Positions 1 to 7,783 of a DNA stretch of 64,000 nucleotides are shown in pieces. Origin of the DNA: Rhizobiaceae bacterium (GTDB taxonomy: Bacteria > Pseudomonadota > Alphaproteobacteria > Rhizobiales > Rhizobiaceae); contig JAMLJC010000002.1 of the NCBI GenBank assembly GCA_023953845.1, positions 1-64,000 of the forward strand, read 5' to 3'. The position numbers and the translations under genes were made by a program. Numbering within the stretch: the first letter of the stretch is position 1; each line of letters begins with the position of its first letter. The notes beneath the pieces are model-generated. The model saw nothing but the letters and a program-made list of their open reading frames with translations, was not told the DNA's origin and did no database searches.

Positions 1-760
1 TGGGGGAAATCAAATGAGCGTAGCGCCGCACATCACCCGCCATCTCATCGATCTCGAGGTCGAAGACCGCCTTCAGGATGCGCACGCAGGTCGGGCTGCC
101 GTCCAGCACGTAGTCGCACCATTTGAGAACTTCCGCCTCATGCTGGTCGAGAGGAACGACGGCATTGACCAGGCCCCATTCAAGCGCCTGCTGGGCGCTG
201 ATCCGCCTGCGGGTAAGCCACATCTCTCTGGCGCGCTTGGCGCCAATAACGCGAACGAGATAGCGCACCATGTAGCCATCGGCCGGACTCCCGTGCCGTG
301 ACCCGATCTGTCCGAACACCGCGTTGTCGGCGGCGATCGTAAGGTCGCAGGTATAGGCGAGATGGTTGCCGCCGCCGATCGCGTAGCCGCGGACAGCCGC
401 AATCACGGGCTTCGATGAAAAGCGGACGACATGGTTCGGGGGCACGTCGAAGAACCAGTCGGCGGTGGTCCGCTCGCCTTCCCACTTCACGTCGCCGCCG
501 CTGCAGAACGCGCGATCGCCGCTTCCCTGAAGCACGACCACGCCGACGCTCGGATCACGGTTCGCGACGTCGACCGCGATCATCAACTCCTTCATGGTGA
601 AAGAGGTAACCGCATTCAGCACCTGCGGACGATTGATCGAGATGCGCGCGACTGAACCACCGGTGGACCGGGTGCAGCGTTCGTAGAGAACTTCCTTCAG
701 TTCGGGCAGGCCAGCCGGTACTTCCCAATCCGACCACGTCACTTTTGCAATTTCTGCCAT
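1..760 (-). CDS. MenB/BadI-like crotonase-fold hydrolase (3' end off window)
   Basis: The reading frame starts at ATG 760, with AGGAGAG six bases upstream, and runs off the left edge (253 codons visible). It is an enoyl-CoA hydratase/isomerase-fold protein. The segments GDRAFCSGGD, KPVIAAVRGYAIGGGN and FGQIGSRHGSPADGY, then VIGAKRAREMW, resemble dihydroxynaphthoyl-CoA synthase (MenB) and 2-ketocyclohexanecarboxyl-CoA hydrolase (BadI), which cleave or form a ring next to a CoA thioester. In those families the signature is GS-x-D-x-G-Y; here it reads GSPADGY, so the Asp sits one position later. It is the last visible gene of an operon with a BadH-like SDR, a crotonase and a CoA transferase, so ring opening of an alicyclic acyl-CoA is inferred. 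A plain enoyl-CoA hydratase is the alternative. Confidence 0.8.
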   Translation of the reverse strand, partial: MAEIAKVTWSDWEVPAGLPELKEVLYERCTRSTGGSVARISINRPQVLNAVTSFTMKELMIAVDVANRDPSVGVVVLQGSGDRAFCSGGDVKWEGERTTADWFFDVPPNHVVRFSSKPVIAAVRGYAIGGGNHLAYTCDLTIAADNAVFGQIGSRHGSPADGYMVRYLVRVIGAKRAREMWLTRRRISAQQALEWGLVNAVVPLDQHEAEVLKWCDYVLDGSPTCVRILKAVFDLEIDEMAGDVRRYAHLISP

Positions 761-771
761 TTGATTCTCTC

Positions 772-1545
772 CTAGACGGTCAGAAAGCCGCCGTTTACCG
801 CCAGTGTCTGCCCCGTGATGAACTCAGCCTGATCGCTGCAGAGAAATGCGACCGCATGCGCTATGTCGCTTCCTTTTCCTACCCGGCCGACAGGGTAGGC
901 GCGGACGATCTTCGCCATCATCTCCGGCGGGCGGTCGCGCGCATTCTGCATGCTTTCGGCGCCGATATCCTCAGGCGACTGCGGGACGATCATGGCCGGC
1001 GTGACGGAATTCACCGTGATGCCGTACTTGCCGACCTCCTGCGACAATGTGCGAGCAAAGCTCAGGACACCGCCCTTGGCGGCCGAATAGACCGCCTGGC
1101 CCCGCTGACCGCCACGCGCGGCGTCGGACGAGATGTAGACGATGCGCCCGTATTTGCGCTCGACCATGATAGGCAGCACTAGCCGCGTGAGCGCGATCGG
1201 CACGTGAAGATTGAGCTGGAGCTCAAACACCATTTCCGCAGGCTTTTTGTCCAGAAATGGCAGGGTGTTCACCCAACCCGCATTGCTGACCAGAAGGTCT
1301 ATCCCTTTGCCTCGGGCCTTCAACTCGTCGACGGCTCGTGCCAGCGCGGCTTCGTCCATGAGATCGAAAGCAATATGGGACATCCGGTCGGGATGGATCG
1401 AGGCCGTCCGGCCTGCCTGTTCGCCATCGCGGTCGAGGATGACCACTTCGGCGCCGGCCTCCGCCAGCGTGATGGAGATGGAGCGCCCGATGTTCGACGC
1501 TCCGCCCGTCACGACGGCGGTCTTGCCGCTGAGATCGATGTTCAT
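772..1545 (-). CDS. SDR-family 3-hydroxyacyl-CoA dehydrogenase-like oxidoreductase
   Basis: A 257-residue classical short-chain dehydrogenase. It has the TGGASNIG dinucleotide-binding motif (residues 13-20), an Asp at position 38 that favours NAD(H), NAG at 88-90, Ser139/140, and the catalytic pair Tyr153-Lys157 in YSAAK. Its size and operon context resemble BadH, the 2-hydroxycyclohexanecarboxyl-CoA dehydrogenase. It lies 11 bases before the MenB/BadI-like gene and 9 bases after a crotonase gene, so it probably oxidises the hydroxyacyl-CoA made by that crotonase to the beta-keto thioester cleaved by the next enzyme. No strong ribosome site is seen, consistent with coupling to upstream translation. 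The exact substrate cannot be read from sequence. Confidence 0.88.
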   Translation of the reverse strand: MNIDLSGKTAVVTGGASNIGRSISITLAEAGAEVVILDRDGEQAGRTASIHPDRMSHIAFDLMDEAALARAVDELKARGKGIDLLVSNAGWVNTLPFLDKKPAEMVFELQLNLHVPIALTRLVLPIMVERKYGRIVYISSDAARGGQRGQAVYSAAKGGVLSFARTLSQEVGKYGITVNSVTPAMIVPQSPEDIGAESMQNARDRPPEMMAKIVRAYPVGRVGKGSDIAHAVAFLCSDQAEFITGQTLAVNGGFLTV

Positions 1546-1554
1546 GGCGCGCTA

Positions 1555-2334
1555 CTATGCCCGCTTCTCGGCGAACTGGGCGACGCCCTTGTCCATGGCG
1601 TCGGAGGCGTTGCGGTAGCGATACTGCGTCCACCGCTCGAGCCAGAGACCCTCGCGAAGCGGCAGCTCCAGCCCACGACGGACCAGTTCCTTGGTCATCG
1701 CAAGCGCCTTTGCGTCGGTTTTTGCCAGGGACCGGGCCAGTTCCAGGGCCTTTTCTTCTACCTGATCGGTAGGAACGGCGGCGCAGGCGAGCCCATATTC
1801 CGCCGCTTGGCGCCCAGTCATCCTCGCCCCGCTGAGGAGGTGATAAAGGCCTCGCGCCAGCCCGATCTTGCGCGGCAGCCGCTGCGAACCGCCGCCGCCG
1901 GCGATCAGGTTGCGGCGGATGTGCTCGTCGCCCATCTCGGCGCGCTCGGAGACCACCAGCATGTCGCAGGCGAGCGCCAGTTCGAGGCCGCCGGCCAGCG
2001 CAAAGCCCTGGATGGCGCCGACGGCCACCTGTGGAGCCGCCTCGAGCGAGTTGCACAGGTCGGCCAGATCATCCTGGAAAGCCAGATGGGCATGGTGGTC
2101 AGCGAGCGTCCCCTCGTTCAGCCACTTCAAATCCGCGCCGGCGCAGAAGGCTCGACCGGTGGCCTTGACCACGATGACCTTGATCGTTTCATCGGCAGAG
2201 GTCTTGCGGACGGTGTCAAGCAGCCGCCTGGTCAGCTCGCCATCGAGGGCATTGAGCCGATCCGGCCTGTTCAGCGTCAGACACCGCACGCCGGGCGAGC
2301 TGTCGTCTACGATAAGTATATCGGAATTTGACAT
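1555..2334 (-). CDS. Enoyl-CoA hydratase/isomerase family protein
   Basis: A 259-residue crotonase. The oxyanion-hole segments are GRAFCAGAD and IQGFALAGGLELALACD; the Glu in LELALACD corresponds to the first catalytic Glu of hydratases. The second catalytic region reads GDEHIRRNLIAGGGGSQRL where hydratases usually have P-E-I; His fills the usual Glu column, with a Glu just before it. The start codon directly abuts the upstream TGA, and AGGAG lies inside the end of the upstream gene. In this operon it would hydrate an unsaturated acyl-CoA (BadK-like role) before the SDR and the ring-cleaving hydrolase. The residue shift leaves isomerase or other crotonase chemistry possible. Confidence 0.88.
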   Translation of the reverse strand: MSNSDILIVDDSSPGVRCLTLNRPDRLNALDGELTRRLLDTVRKTSADETIKVIVVKATGRAFCAGADLKWLNEGTLADHHAHLAFQDDLADLCNSLEAAPQVAVGAIQGFALAGGLELALACDMLVVSERAEMGDEHIRRNLIAGGGGSQRLPRKIGLARGLYHLLSGARMTGRQAAEYGLACAAVPTDQVEEKALELARSLAKTDAKALAMTKELVRRGLELPLREGLWLERWTQYRYRNASDAMDKGVAQFAEKRA

Positions 2335-3525
2335 TCACATCTCCTGTGGGACACGGCTCATCACCGCCCGAATCATGTCAGATGAACAGTTGTGCTCACG
2401 CAGCACTTCCTCGGTATGCTCACCAAGTCGCGGGGGCAACCGGCGGATCGAGGCCGGCGAGTCGGATAGGGTCAGGGGCAGGCCCGACATGCGCAGCACA
2501 CCTTCGGTCGGGTGCTCATGCAGCGTCCAGAAATTGACGCTGTTGAGATGCGGGTCGTCGACGAGATCCTTGATCGAGTTGACGAATGCGATTGGGACGT
2601 CAAGCCCGCAAAGCAGATCGAGCCATTCCCTGCTCGTCCGCTTTATGAGTTCCTCCTTCACCATGTTCCAGATGACGTCGGCATTCTCCTGCCGTCCGCG
2701 GAAAGTCGCGAAGCGCCGGTCGGTCAGAAGATCGTTCCGGCCTATGGCTGTGAGGAACCGCTCCCAGTGCGGATCGGTATGAGGGAGGAATGCGAGATAA
2801 CCATCCCTCGTCCTGAACGGGCGCCGCGTGGCGTTGGCGATGGTCGGATAACCGAACCCGCCCTCGACGGGCTCGAACGAACCGCCCCAGAGGTGTTCGA
2901 TGGCGTTGAAGGACGCCATCGTTTCGAACATGGGAACGTCGACGCGCTGGCCACGGCCTGTCGCGAGCTTGTGATAGAGGGCGAGGGCGACAGCATAGGC
3001 CGCATGCACGCCCGTCAGCTTGTCGGCGATGATCGCCGGTATGTATCGGGGTTCGCCGCCGATGGCCGATTGCAGCGCAGCCAATCCTGACAGGCCCTGG
3101 ATGATGTCGTCATAGGCCGGCTTTCCCGCGTAGGCACCTTCGTCGGAAAAACCCTTCACATGGCAATAGACGATGTTCTCGTTGATCTTCCTGACGGAGC
3201 CGTAGTCGAGCTGCGATTTCTGCGCCGCCCTGGTGCGGATCGAGTGAATGAAGACATCCGCCCCCTGGAGTAGCTTGACCAGAGCGGCATGTCCCTCCGG
3301 CTGGCGCAGATCAAGCACCACGCTTCGCTTGTTCCGGTTGCAGGACAGGAACAGGGCGGACATCTTGTCCGAACGCCGCGGGCCTTGCACGCGGGTGACG
3401 TCGCCTTCCGGGGCCTCGACCTTTATTACCTCGGCGCCCATGTCGCCGAGATACTGGCCTGCCAACGGCCCGAGAACGATCGATGCGATCTCGACGATTT
3501 TGATGCCGGCGAGCGGACCAGTCAT
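2335..3525 (-). CDS. CaiB/BaiF (family III) CoA transferase
   Basis: A 396-residue protein beginning MTGPLAGIKIVEIASIVLGP, the usual family III start; GGGAGAG ten bases upstream supports ATG 3525 over a longer frame from 3567. The segment GDMGAEVIKVEAPEGDVTR is the family's CoA-site motif, and a conserved Asp lies in GKPAYDDIIQGLSG, the position of the residue that forms the aspartyl-CoA intermediate. It is the first gene of the left minus-strand operon and would activate a carboxylic acid by moving CoA from a donor thioester. Its promoter region is shared with the divergent aldehyde dehydrogenase gene. Confidence 0.92.
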   Translation of the reverse strand: MTGPLAGIKIVEIASIVLGPLAGQYLGDMGAEVIKVEAPEGDVTRVQGPRRSDKMSALFLSCNRNKRSVVLDLRQPEGHAALVKLLQGADVFIHSIRTRAAQKSQLDYGSVRKINENIVYCHVKGFSDEGAYAGKPAYDDIIQGLSGLAALQSAIGGEPRYIPAIIADKLTGVHAAYAVALALYHKLATGRGQRVDVPMFETMASFNAIEHLWGGSFEPVEGGFGYPTIANATRRPFRTRDGYLAFLPHTDPHWERFLTAIGRNDLLTDRRFATFRGRQENADVIWNMVKEELIKRTSREWLDLLCGLDVPIAFVNSIKDLVDDPHLNSVNFWTLHEHPTEGVLRMSGLPLTLSDSPASIRRLPPRLGEHTEEVLREHNCSSDMIRAVMSRVPQEM

Positions 3526-3840
3526 TTCAGAAGGACTCTCCCTGTGCGATCGAATGCGAGTGCGCATTCATATATTAAATCCTAAATTGGATGCAAAAAG
3601 ATTCTTTGTCAACTTGCAATTCGCTTTCGCATAACCCTTTGATTTCAATGGCTTAGATGCGATAAAAGTTGCGATATTATCGCCATAATCGCTGCTTTTG
3701 ACTGATTTTACACGCGACAGATATTTACACAAGTGCATTGTCTATGTAGAGTAATATGCATATGAAATGCAGGCCATTCGTGGGCCGCGGGTTCAGGCGG
3801 TTGCGTCGCATCCCTTGTCGGGATGTGTGGGAGGTGGTTG
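3526..3840. promoter_or_regulatory. Divergent promoter region, CoA-transferase operon / aldehyde dehydrogenase
   Basis: This AT-rich gap contains no credible gene. Positions 3581-3598 read CCTAAATTGGATGCAAAA; its reverse complement matches the 20506-20523 element at 14 of 18 positions and contains a one-mismatch copy of the palindrome TTGCATGCAA. At 3736-3745 CATTGTCTAT repeats half of the inverted repeat found before the P450 gene. ATATGCATAT near 3753-3762 is another small palindrome. Together these suggest two regulatory inputs, one facing each way; no regulator can be assigned from sequence alone. Confidence 0.5.
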
Positions 3841-5274
3841 ATGGACGGTTTGTCGACCCTGCCCGGGTTCGGGGGCGCGCGCATGACGTTCGGAGGGCGG
3901 CCCGTCAACGCGCCGACGACTTTCGGCGTCGTCAATCCCGCCACCGGCATCGAGTTCACATCCGTGCCCGACTGTTCGCCGGAGCAGTTGGAGGAGTGCA
4001 TCGGCACGGCGTCGTCAGGTTTTGCGATCTGGAGCCGTCGGCCCATCGCTGAACGGCGTCACGCGCTGAGGCGCATGGCGGACATACTTGGCGAGAACGC
4101 GGATTTTCTGGCTACCCTCGTCACCCTGGAGCAAGGCAAGCCACTACCGGCCTCGGCGCGCGAGATCGCGGACACGGCCGCAAGCCTCCGGGCAGCCGCG
4201 GAAATTGAGCTAGACGATGAAATCATCCAGGACGACGACCGTTATCGCGTGCGCGTGCAATATCGTCCGCTCGGTCCGGTTGCGATCATCACGCCCTGGA
4301 ATTATCCGGTATTCCTGATGGGCATGCCTCTCGGCCCAGCCTTGCTGGCAGGCAACAGCGTGATCGTGAAGCCGTCTCCCTTCACGCCGGTCGCAACGCT
4401 GGAAGCATGCCGCCTGATGTCGGCGGCGCTGCCGGAAGGCGTGCTCAACGCCGTCTCGGGCGGCAACGAACTCGGTTCGCTGATGACCTCCCATCCCGGC
4501 ATCCGCAAGATCAGCTTCACAGGCTCCGTCGCGACGGGGCGCAAGGTCGCGCAGTCCGCGGTCTCCGACTTCAAGCGCTTCACACTCGAACTGGGCGGCA
4601 ACGACGCGGCTATCCTGCTCGACGACGTCGATCTTTCGCTGGTTGGGAAGGGCGTCTTCTGGGGCGCGTTCACCAATTGCGGCCAGATCTGCGCCGGCAT
4701 CAAGCGGCTCTTCGTGCCCGACCAGATTCATGACGCGGTCGTTGACGAACTGGTCGCGCGCGCCGCGCGCGTGAAGGTTGGCGACGGCATGGTCGCGGGC
4801 ATGCATCTGGGTCCGATCAACAACGAACCCCAGTTGCGGCGCGTAACGGAACTCGTGGACGACGCGATCGATCATGGAGCGAAGGTCGTCGCCGGCGCCG
4901 GCGCGAGGAAGGGACCGGGCTATTTTTATCCGCTGACAATCCTGACGGATTGCACTGACGATATGCGTGTCGTCCGGGAAGAGCAATTTGGCCCGGTGCT
5001 GCCGATCCTTCGCTATCAGTCCGTGGATGAAGCCATCAGCCGGGCGAATGCGACCGAATTCGGCCTCAGCGGCTCCGTGTGGAGCCGGGATATAGGGCGC
5101 GCGGAAAATGTTGCCGAGCAGCTCGATTGCGGCACCGCCTATGTCAACGCGCATCTCGCCCTCGAACCCCACATCCCCTTCGGTGGGCACAAGGCCAGCG
5201 GAATTGGCGTTTCCAACGGCCGTTGGGGCCTCAAGGAATTCACGAACCTCACGGTGAGGCAGACCGCGCGCTAG
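3841..5274 (+). CDS. NAD(P)-dependent aldehyde dehydrogenase
   Basis: A 477-residue aldehyde dehydrogenase. ATG 3841 is chosen because GGGAGGT lies five bases upstream; an earlier in-frame ATG at 3823 lacks this. The cofactor region PWNYPVFL, the FTGSVATGRK loop, general-base Glu250 in LELGGND and nucleophile Cys284 in NCGQICAG are present, with the normal 34-residue spacing between Glu and Cys. The C-terminal PFGGHKASGIG motif is also intact. It heads the plus-strand unit, 37 bases before an SDR gene. Alcohol-aldehyde-acid oxidation by the pair is a reasonable inference; the substrate is unknown. Confidence 0.93.
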   Translation: MDGLSTLPGFGGARMTFGGRPVNAPTTFGVVNPATGIEFTSVPDCSPEQLEECIGTASSGFAIWSRRPIAERRHALRRMADILGENADFLATLVTLEQGKPLPASAREIADTAASLRAAAEIELDDEIIQDDDRYRVRVQYRPLGPVAIITPWNYPVFLMGMPLGPALLAGNSVIVKPSPFTPVATLEACRLMSAALPEGVLNAVSGGNELGSLMTSHPGIRKISFTGSVATGRKVAQSAVSDFKRFTLELGGNDAAILLDDVDLSLVGKGVFWGAFTNCGQICAGIKRLFVPDQIHDAVVDELVARAARVKVGDGMVAGMHLGPINNEPQLRRVTELVDDAIDHGAKVVAGAGARKGPGYFYPLTILTDCTDDMRVVREEQFGPVLPILRYQSVDEAISRANATEFGLSGSVWSRDIGRAENVAEQLDCGTAYVNAHLALEPHIPFGGHKASGIGVSNGRWGLKEFTNLTVRQTAR

Positions 5275-5311
5275 CCGAGGGCTGCATCTCCACCACAATC
5301 AAGGACTCTGC

Positions 5312-6070
5312 ATGGACATCGACGGCAAGGTTATCCTGATAACGGGAGCGGCGCGCGGGATCGGCCAGGCGTGCGCGCAGATATTCGCCGCCGCGGGCGC
5401 GAAAGTGGTTGCGGCCGACCTCAACGACTGCGCGGATACCGTCGCGCTGGGAAGAGACGCGCCAGGCAGCATCGTCGCGGCACGGATCGATGTTACCGAT
5501 GCCGAGTCCACATGCGAAGCGGTCGCCCAAGCAGTCTCCCACTTCGGCCGCCTCGATGCGCTCGTCAACAATGCGGCTCTCTACGGCGGCCTGAAGAGCA
5601 GCCGGTTCGAGGACCTCAGGGAAGGGGATTGGGATGCGGCGATGACGGTCAACGTCAAAGGCATCTGGAATTGCTGCAAGGCGGCCGTTCCGGAATTGCG
5701 CAAGGCCGGCGGCGGTAGCATCGTGAACATATCCTCGATGTCGGCGACCTACGGGACGCCGTTCATGCTGCATTATGTGACATCGAAGTCCGCAGTCCTC
5801 GGCTTGACGCGTGGACTCGCGCGCGAGTTGGGCCGCGACAAGATCCGTGTAAACGCGGTGGCGCCGACTGCCGTGACGACCGAAGGCACGAAGGAATTCT
5901 TCGGCGGCAAATCCGAGCGCGCGCTCGAGCAGGTCAAAACGATCCAGGCACTGCAAGGAAATCTCGATCCGAGCGACCTCGCCGGTACGATAGGCTGGCT
6001 CATAGGCGATGGCAGCAGGTTCGTCACCGGGCAGACGGTCTCGGTGGACGGCGGAGCCGTCATGATGTGA
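5312..6070 (+). CDS. SDR-family oxidoreductase
   Basis: A 252-residue classical SDR with TGAARGIG near residue 12, the acidic residue of AADLND pointing to NAD(H), NNAAL, Ser141/142 and the catalytic Tyr155-Lys159 pair in YVTSK. The C-terminus ITGQTVSVDGG-type segment (VTGQTVSVDGGAVMM) is typical of the family. It sits between the aldehyde dehydrogenase and the ABC transporter genes on the same strand, so it probably oxidises a hydroxyl group of the imported compound. Family assignment is firm; substrate is not. Confidence 0.9.
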   Translation: MDIDGKVILITGAARGIGQACAQIFAAAGAKVVAADLNDCADTVALGRDAPGSIVAARIDVTDAESTCEAVAQAVSHFGRLDALVNNAALYGGLKSSRFEDLREGDWDAAMTVNVKGIWNCCKAAVPELRKAGGGSIVNISSMSATYGTPFMLHYVTSKSAVLGLTRGLARELGRDKIRVNAVAPTAVTTEGTKEFFGGKSERALEQVKTIQALQGNLDPSDLAGTIGWLIGDGSRFVTGQTVSVDGGAVMM

Positions 6071-6093
6071 CGGCAGGAGGAGGGAGGGTGATC

Positions 6094-6165
6094 ATGCGAG
6101 AGATTTCAATCCGGTTGGCTGTACGTCCGAGCAGCCCGCGGTTCGGTGAGGCGGTTCCATGTTGA
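6094..6165 (+). CDS. Possible 23-residue leader peptide coupled to livF
   Basis: A short frame begins at ATG 6094 behind a purine-rich ribosome site at 6075-6088 (GGAGGAGGGAGGG). It encodes MREISIRLAVRPSSPRFGEA and three further residues, then stops with TGA at 6163-6165. That stop overlaps the first codons of livF (ATG 6159), the geometry of translational coupling. No known leader family is recognised. It could instead be the accidental product of a strong ribosome site that really serves livF from a distance. Confidence 0.35.
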   Translation: MREISIRLAVRPSSPRFGEAVPC

Positions 6166-7013
6166 AGGTTGGCCCTTCTTCGAGAGGGCATGAGCGTGGC
6201 GCACCTGCCGCGGCGGCGAGATCGGGCCTCGAGGTGGCCAACGCGCAGATATTCTACGACAGTTTTGTCGAGGCGGTCCGAGACATCTCATTCGCGGTTC
6301 AGCCCGGACAGATCGTATGCCTCCTAGGCTCGAACGGCGCCGGAAAGTCCACGACGCTCAAAGCCATCTCGCGTATCCTGTTTCCCGAGAAGGGCGCGCT
6401 GGTAAGCGGTTCAATCACTTATGACGACCGTCGTATCGACCGGATGGAAGCGCACGACGTCGTGCGGGCCGGCGTAGTTCTGGTGCCGGAGGGCAGACGT
6501 CTTTTCATCAATCTAACGGTGGAGGAGAACCTGCTGGTCGGGGGCATATCCCGCAGCGCCGCTGACCGACGCGCTGATCTAGAGCGTGTGTACGAGCAGT
6601 TCCCCGAACTGACACAGCATCGCTACCGCATTTCCGGCTACCTGTCCGGCGGTCAGCAGCAGATGGTCGCCATCGGCAGGGCCCTGATGTCGAACCCCAG
6701 CCTCCTGATGCTCGACGAACCCTCTCTCGGTCTCGCGCCGAAGATCGTGGACTCGATCTTCGAGGCGATCGTGCGTCTTCGCAGCAATGACATGAGCGTC
6801 CTGCTCGTTGAGCAGAATGCTAATCTTGCGCTGAGTGTCGCCGACTTCGGCTATGTGATGGAGCGCGGCCGCATCGTTTTCGATGGTCCCGCGAAGAATC
6901 TGATGGAGAGCCCGGAAATACAGGAGTTCTACCTCGGAATGAACGCCTCCAAGCAGCGGAAGTCGCTTCGCCACGTGAAGCACTACAAGCGCCGCAAGAG
7001 GTGGTTGTCGTGA
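6159..7013 (+). CDS. livF: Branched-chain amino acid-type ABC transporter ATP-binding protein, LivF type
   Basis: A 284-residue ATPase of the hydrophobic-amino-acid importer family. Walker A is GSNGAGKSTT, the signature LSGGQQQ, Walker B LLMLDEPSLGL, and the switch His is replaced by Gln in LLVEQN, as is normal for LivF. The N-terminus is about 25 residues longer than usual before GLEVANAQIFY, and the C-terminus ends in a strongly basic tail (KQRKSLRHVKHYKRRKRW). Such a tail is an inferred feature of LivF proteins linked to acyl-CoA ligase genes. Its stop overlaps the GTG start of livG. It energises uptake of an organic acid or aromatic-like substrate. Confidence 0.93.
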   Translation: MLKVGPSSRGHERGAPAAAARSGLEVANAQIFYDSFVEAVRDISFAVQPGQIVCLLGSNGAGKSTTLKAISRILFPEKGALVSGSITYDDRRIDRMEAHDVVRAGVVLVPEGRRLFINLTVEENLLVGGISRSAADRRADLERVYEQFPELTQHRYRISGYLSGGQQQMVAIGRALMSNPSLLMLDEPSLGLAPKIVDSIFEAIVRLRSNDMSVLLVEQNANLALSVADFGYVMERGRIVFDGPAKNLMESPEIQEFYLGMNASKQRKSLRHVKHYKRRKRWLS

Positions 7014-7783
7014 GCGCTCCGCTGCTCCGCGTGGCGGGCCTGACGAAACGGTTCGGCGGGCTCGTCGCCGTCGATCAAGCCTCCTTCGACGTCGCCCCTG
7101 GCGAAATCGTCAGCGTCATCGGGCCTAACGGCGCCGGCAAGACCACGCTCTTCAACCTGATCTGCCGTCTCTATTCGCCAGATGCAGGGTCCGTCGATTT
7201 CGACGGGAAGAATCTGCTCGCATATAGGGCGGACCAGTTGGCCGGAATCGGCGTTAGCCGCACGTTTCAGAACCTGGCGTTGTTCGAACACGGCACGGTG
7301 GTCGAGAACATGCTGGTCGGCATGCATTCGCGGTTGAAGTCGGGGGTGCTCGGCGGAGCCCTCTATTTCGGCTCCTGTCGCAACGAAGAGATCGAGGCCC
7401 GCAGGGAAGTCGAGCGCATCATCGAGTTTCTCGAGATCGAGGAAATCCGCTCGCAGCCCGTCTCGATGCTTTCCTATGGATTGCGCAAGCGCGTCGAGCT
7501 CGGTCGGGCGTTGGCGACGCAACCGCGGCTGCTCCTGGTCGATGAAATGGTCTCGGGCATGAACCAAGAGGAAACCGAAGACATCGCCCGATTCATCCTC
7601 GACCTGCGCGATGAATTCGGCATCGCCGTCCTGATGATCGAACATGACATGAACGTCGTCATGGACATCTCGGACAAGGTCTATGTGTTGAACTTCGGCG
7701 TTCCGATCGCGTCGGGAACACCCGCCGAAGTCTCCTCCAACCCGGCAGTCATAGACGCCTATCTTGGAAAATCGGCAGCATGA
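7010..7783 (+). CDS. livG: Branched-chain amino acid-type ABC transporter ATP-binding protein, LivG type
   Basis: A 257-residue ATPase with Walker A GPNGAGKTT, Q-loop region SRTFQNLALF, Walker B LLLVDEMVSGM and the switch His in MIEHDM. The signature region reads LSYGLRKRVELGRAL, the LSYG variant usual in LivG. GTG 7010 overlaps the livF stop as GTGA and has AAGAGG eight bases upstream; a GTG three codons earlier is possible. The stop overlaps the ligase start as ATGA. It forms the heteromeric ATPase with LivF. Confidence 0.93.
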   Translation: MSAPLLRVAGLTKRFGGLVAVDQASFDVAPGEIVSVIGPNGAGKTTLFNLICRLYSPDAGSVDFDGKNLLAYRADQLAGIGVSRTFQNLALFEHGTVVENMLVGMHSRLKSGVLGGALYFGSCRNEEIEARREVERIIEFLEIEEIRSQPVSMLSYGLRKRVELGRALATQPRLLLVDEMVSGMNQEETEDIARFILDLRDEFGIAVLMIEHDMNVVMDISDKVYVLNFGVPIASGTPAEVSSNPAVIDAYLGKSAA

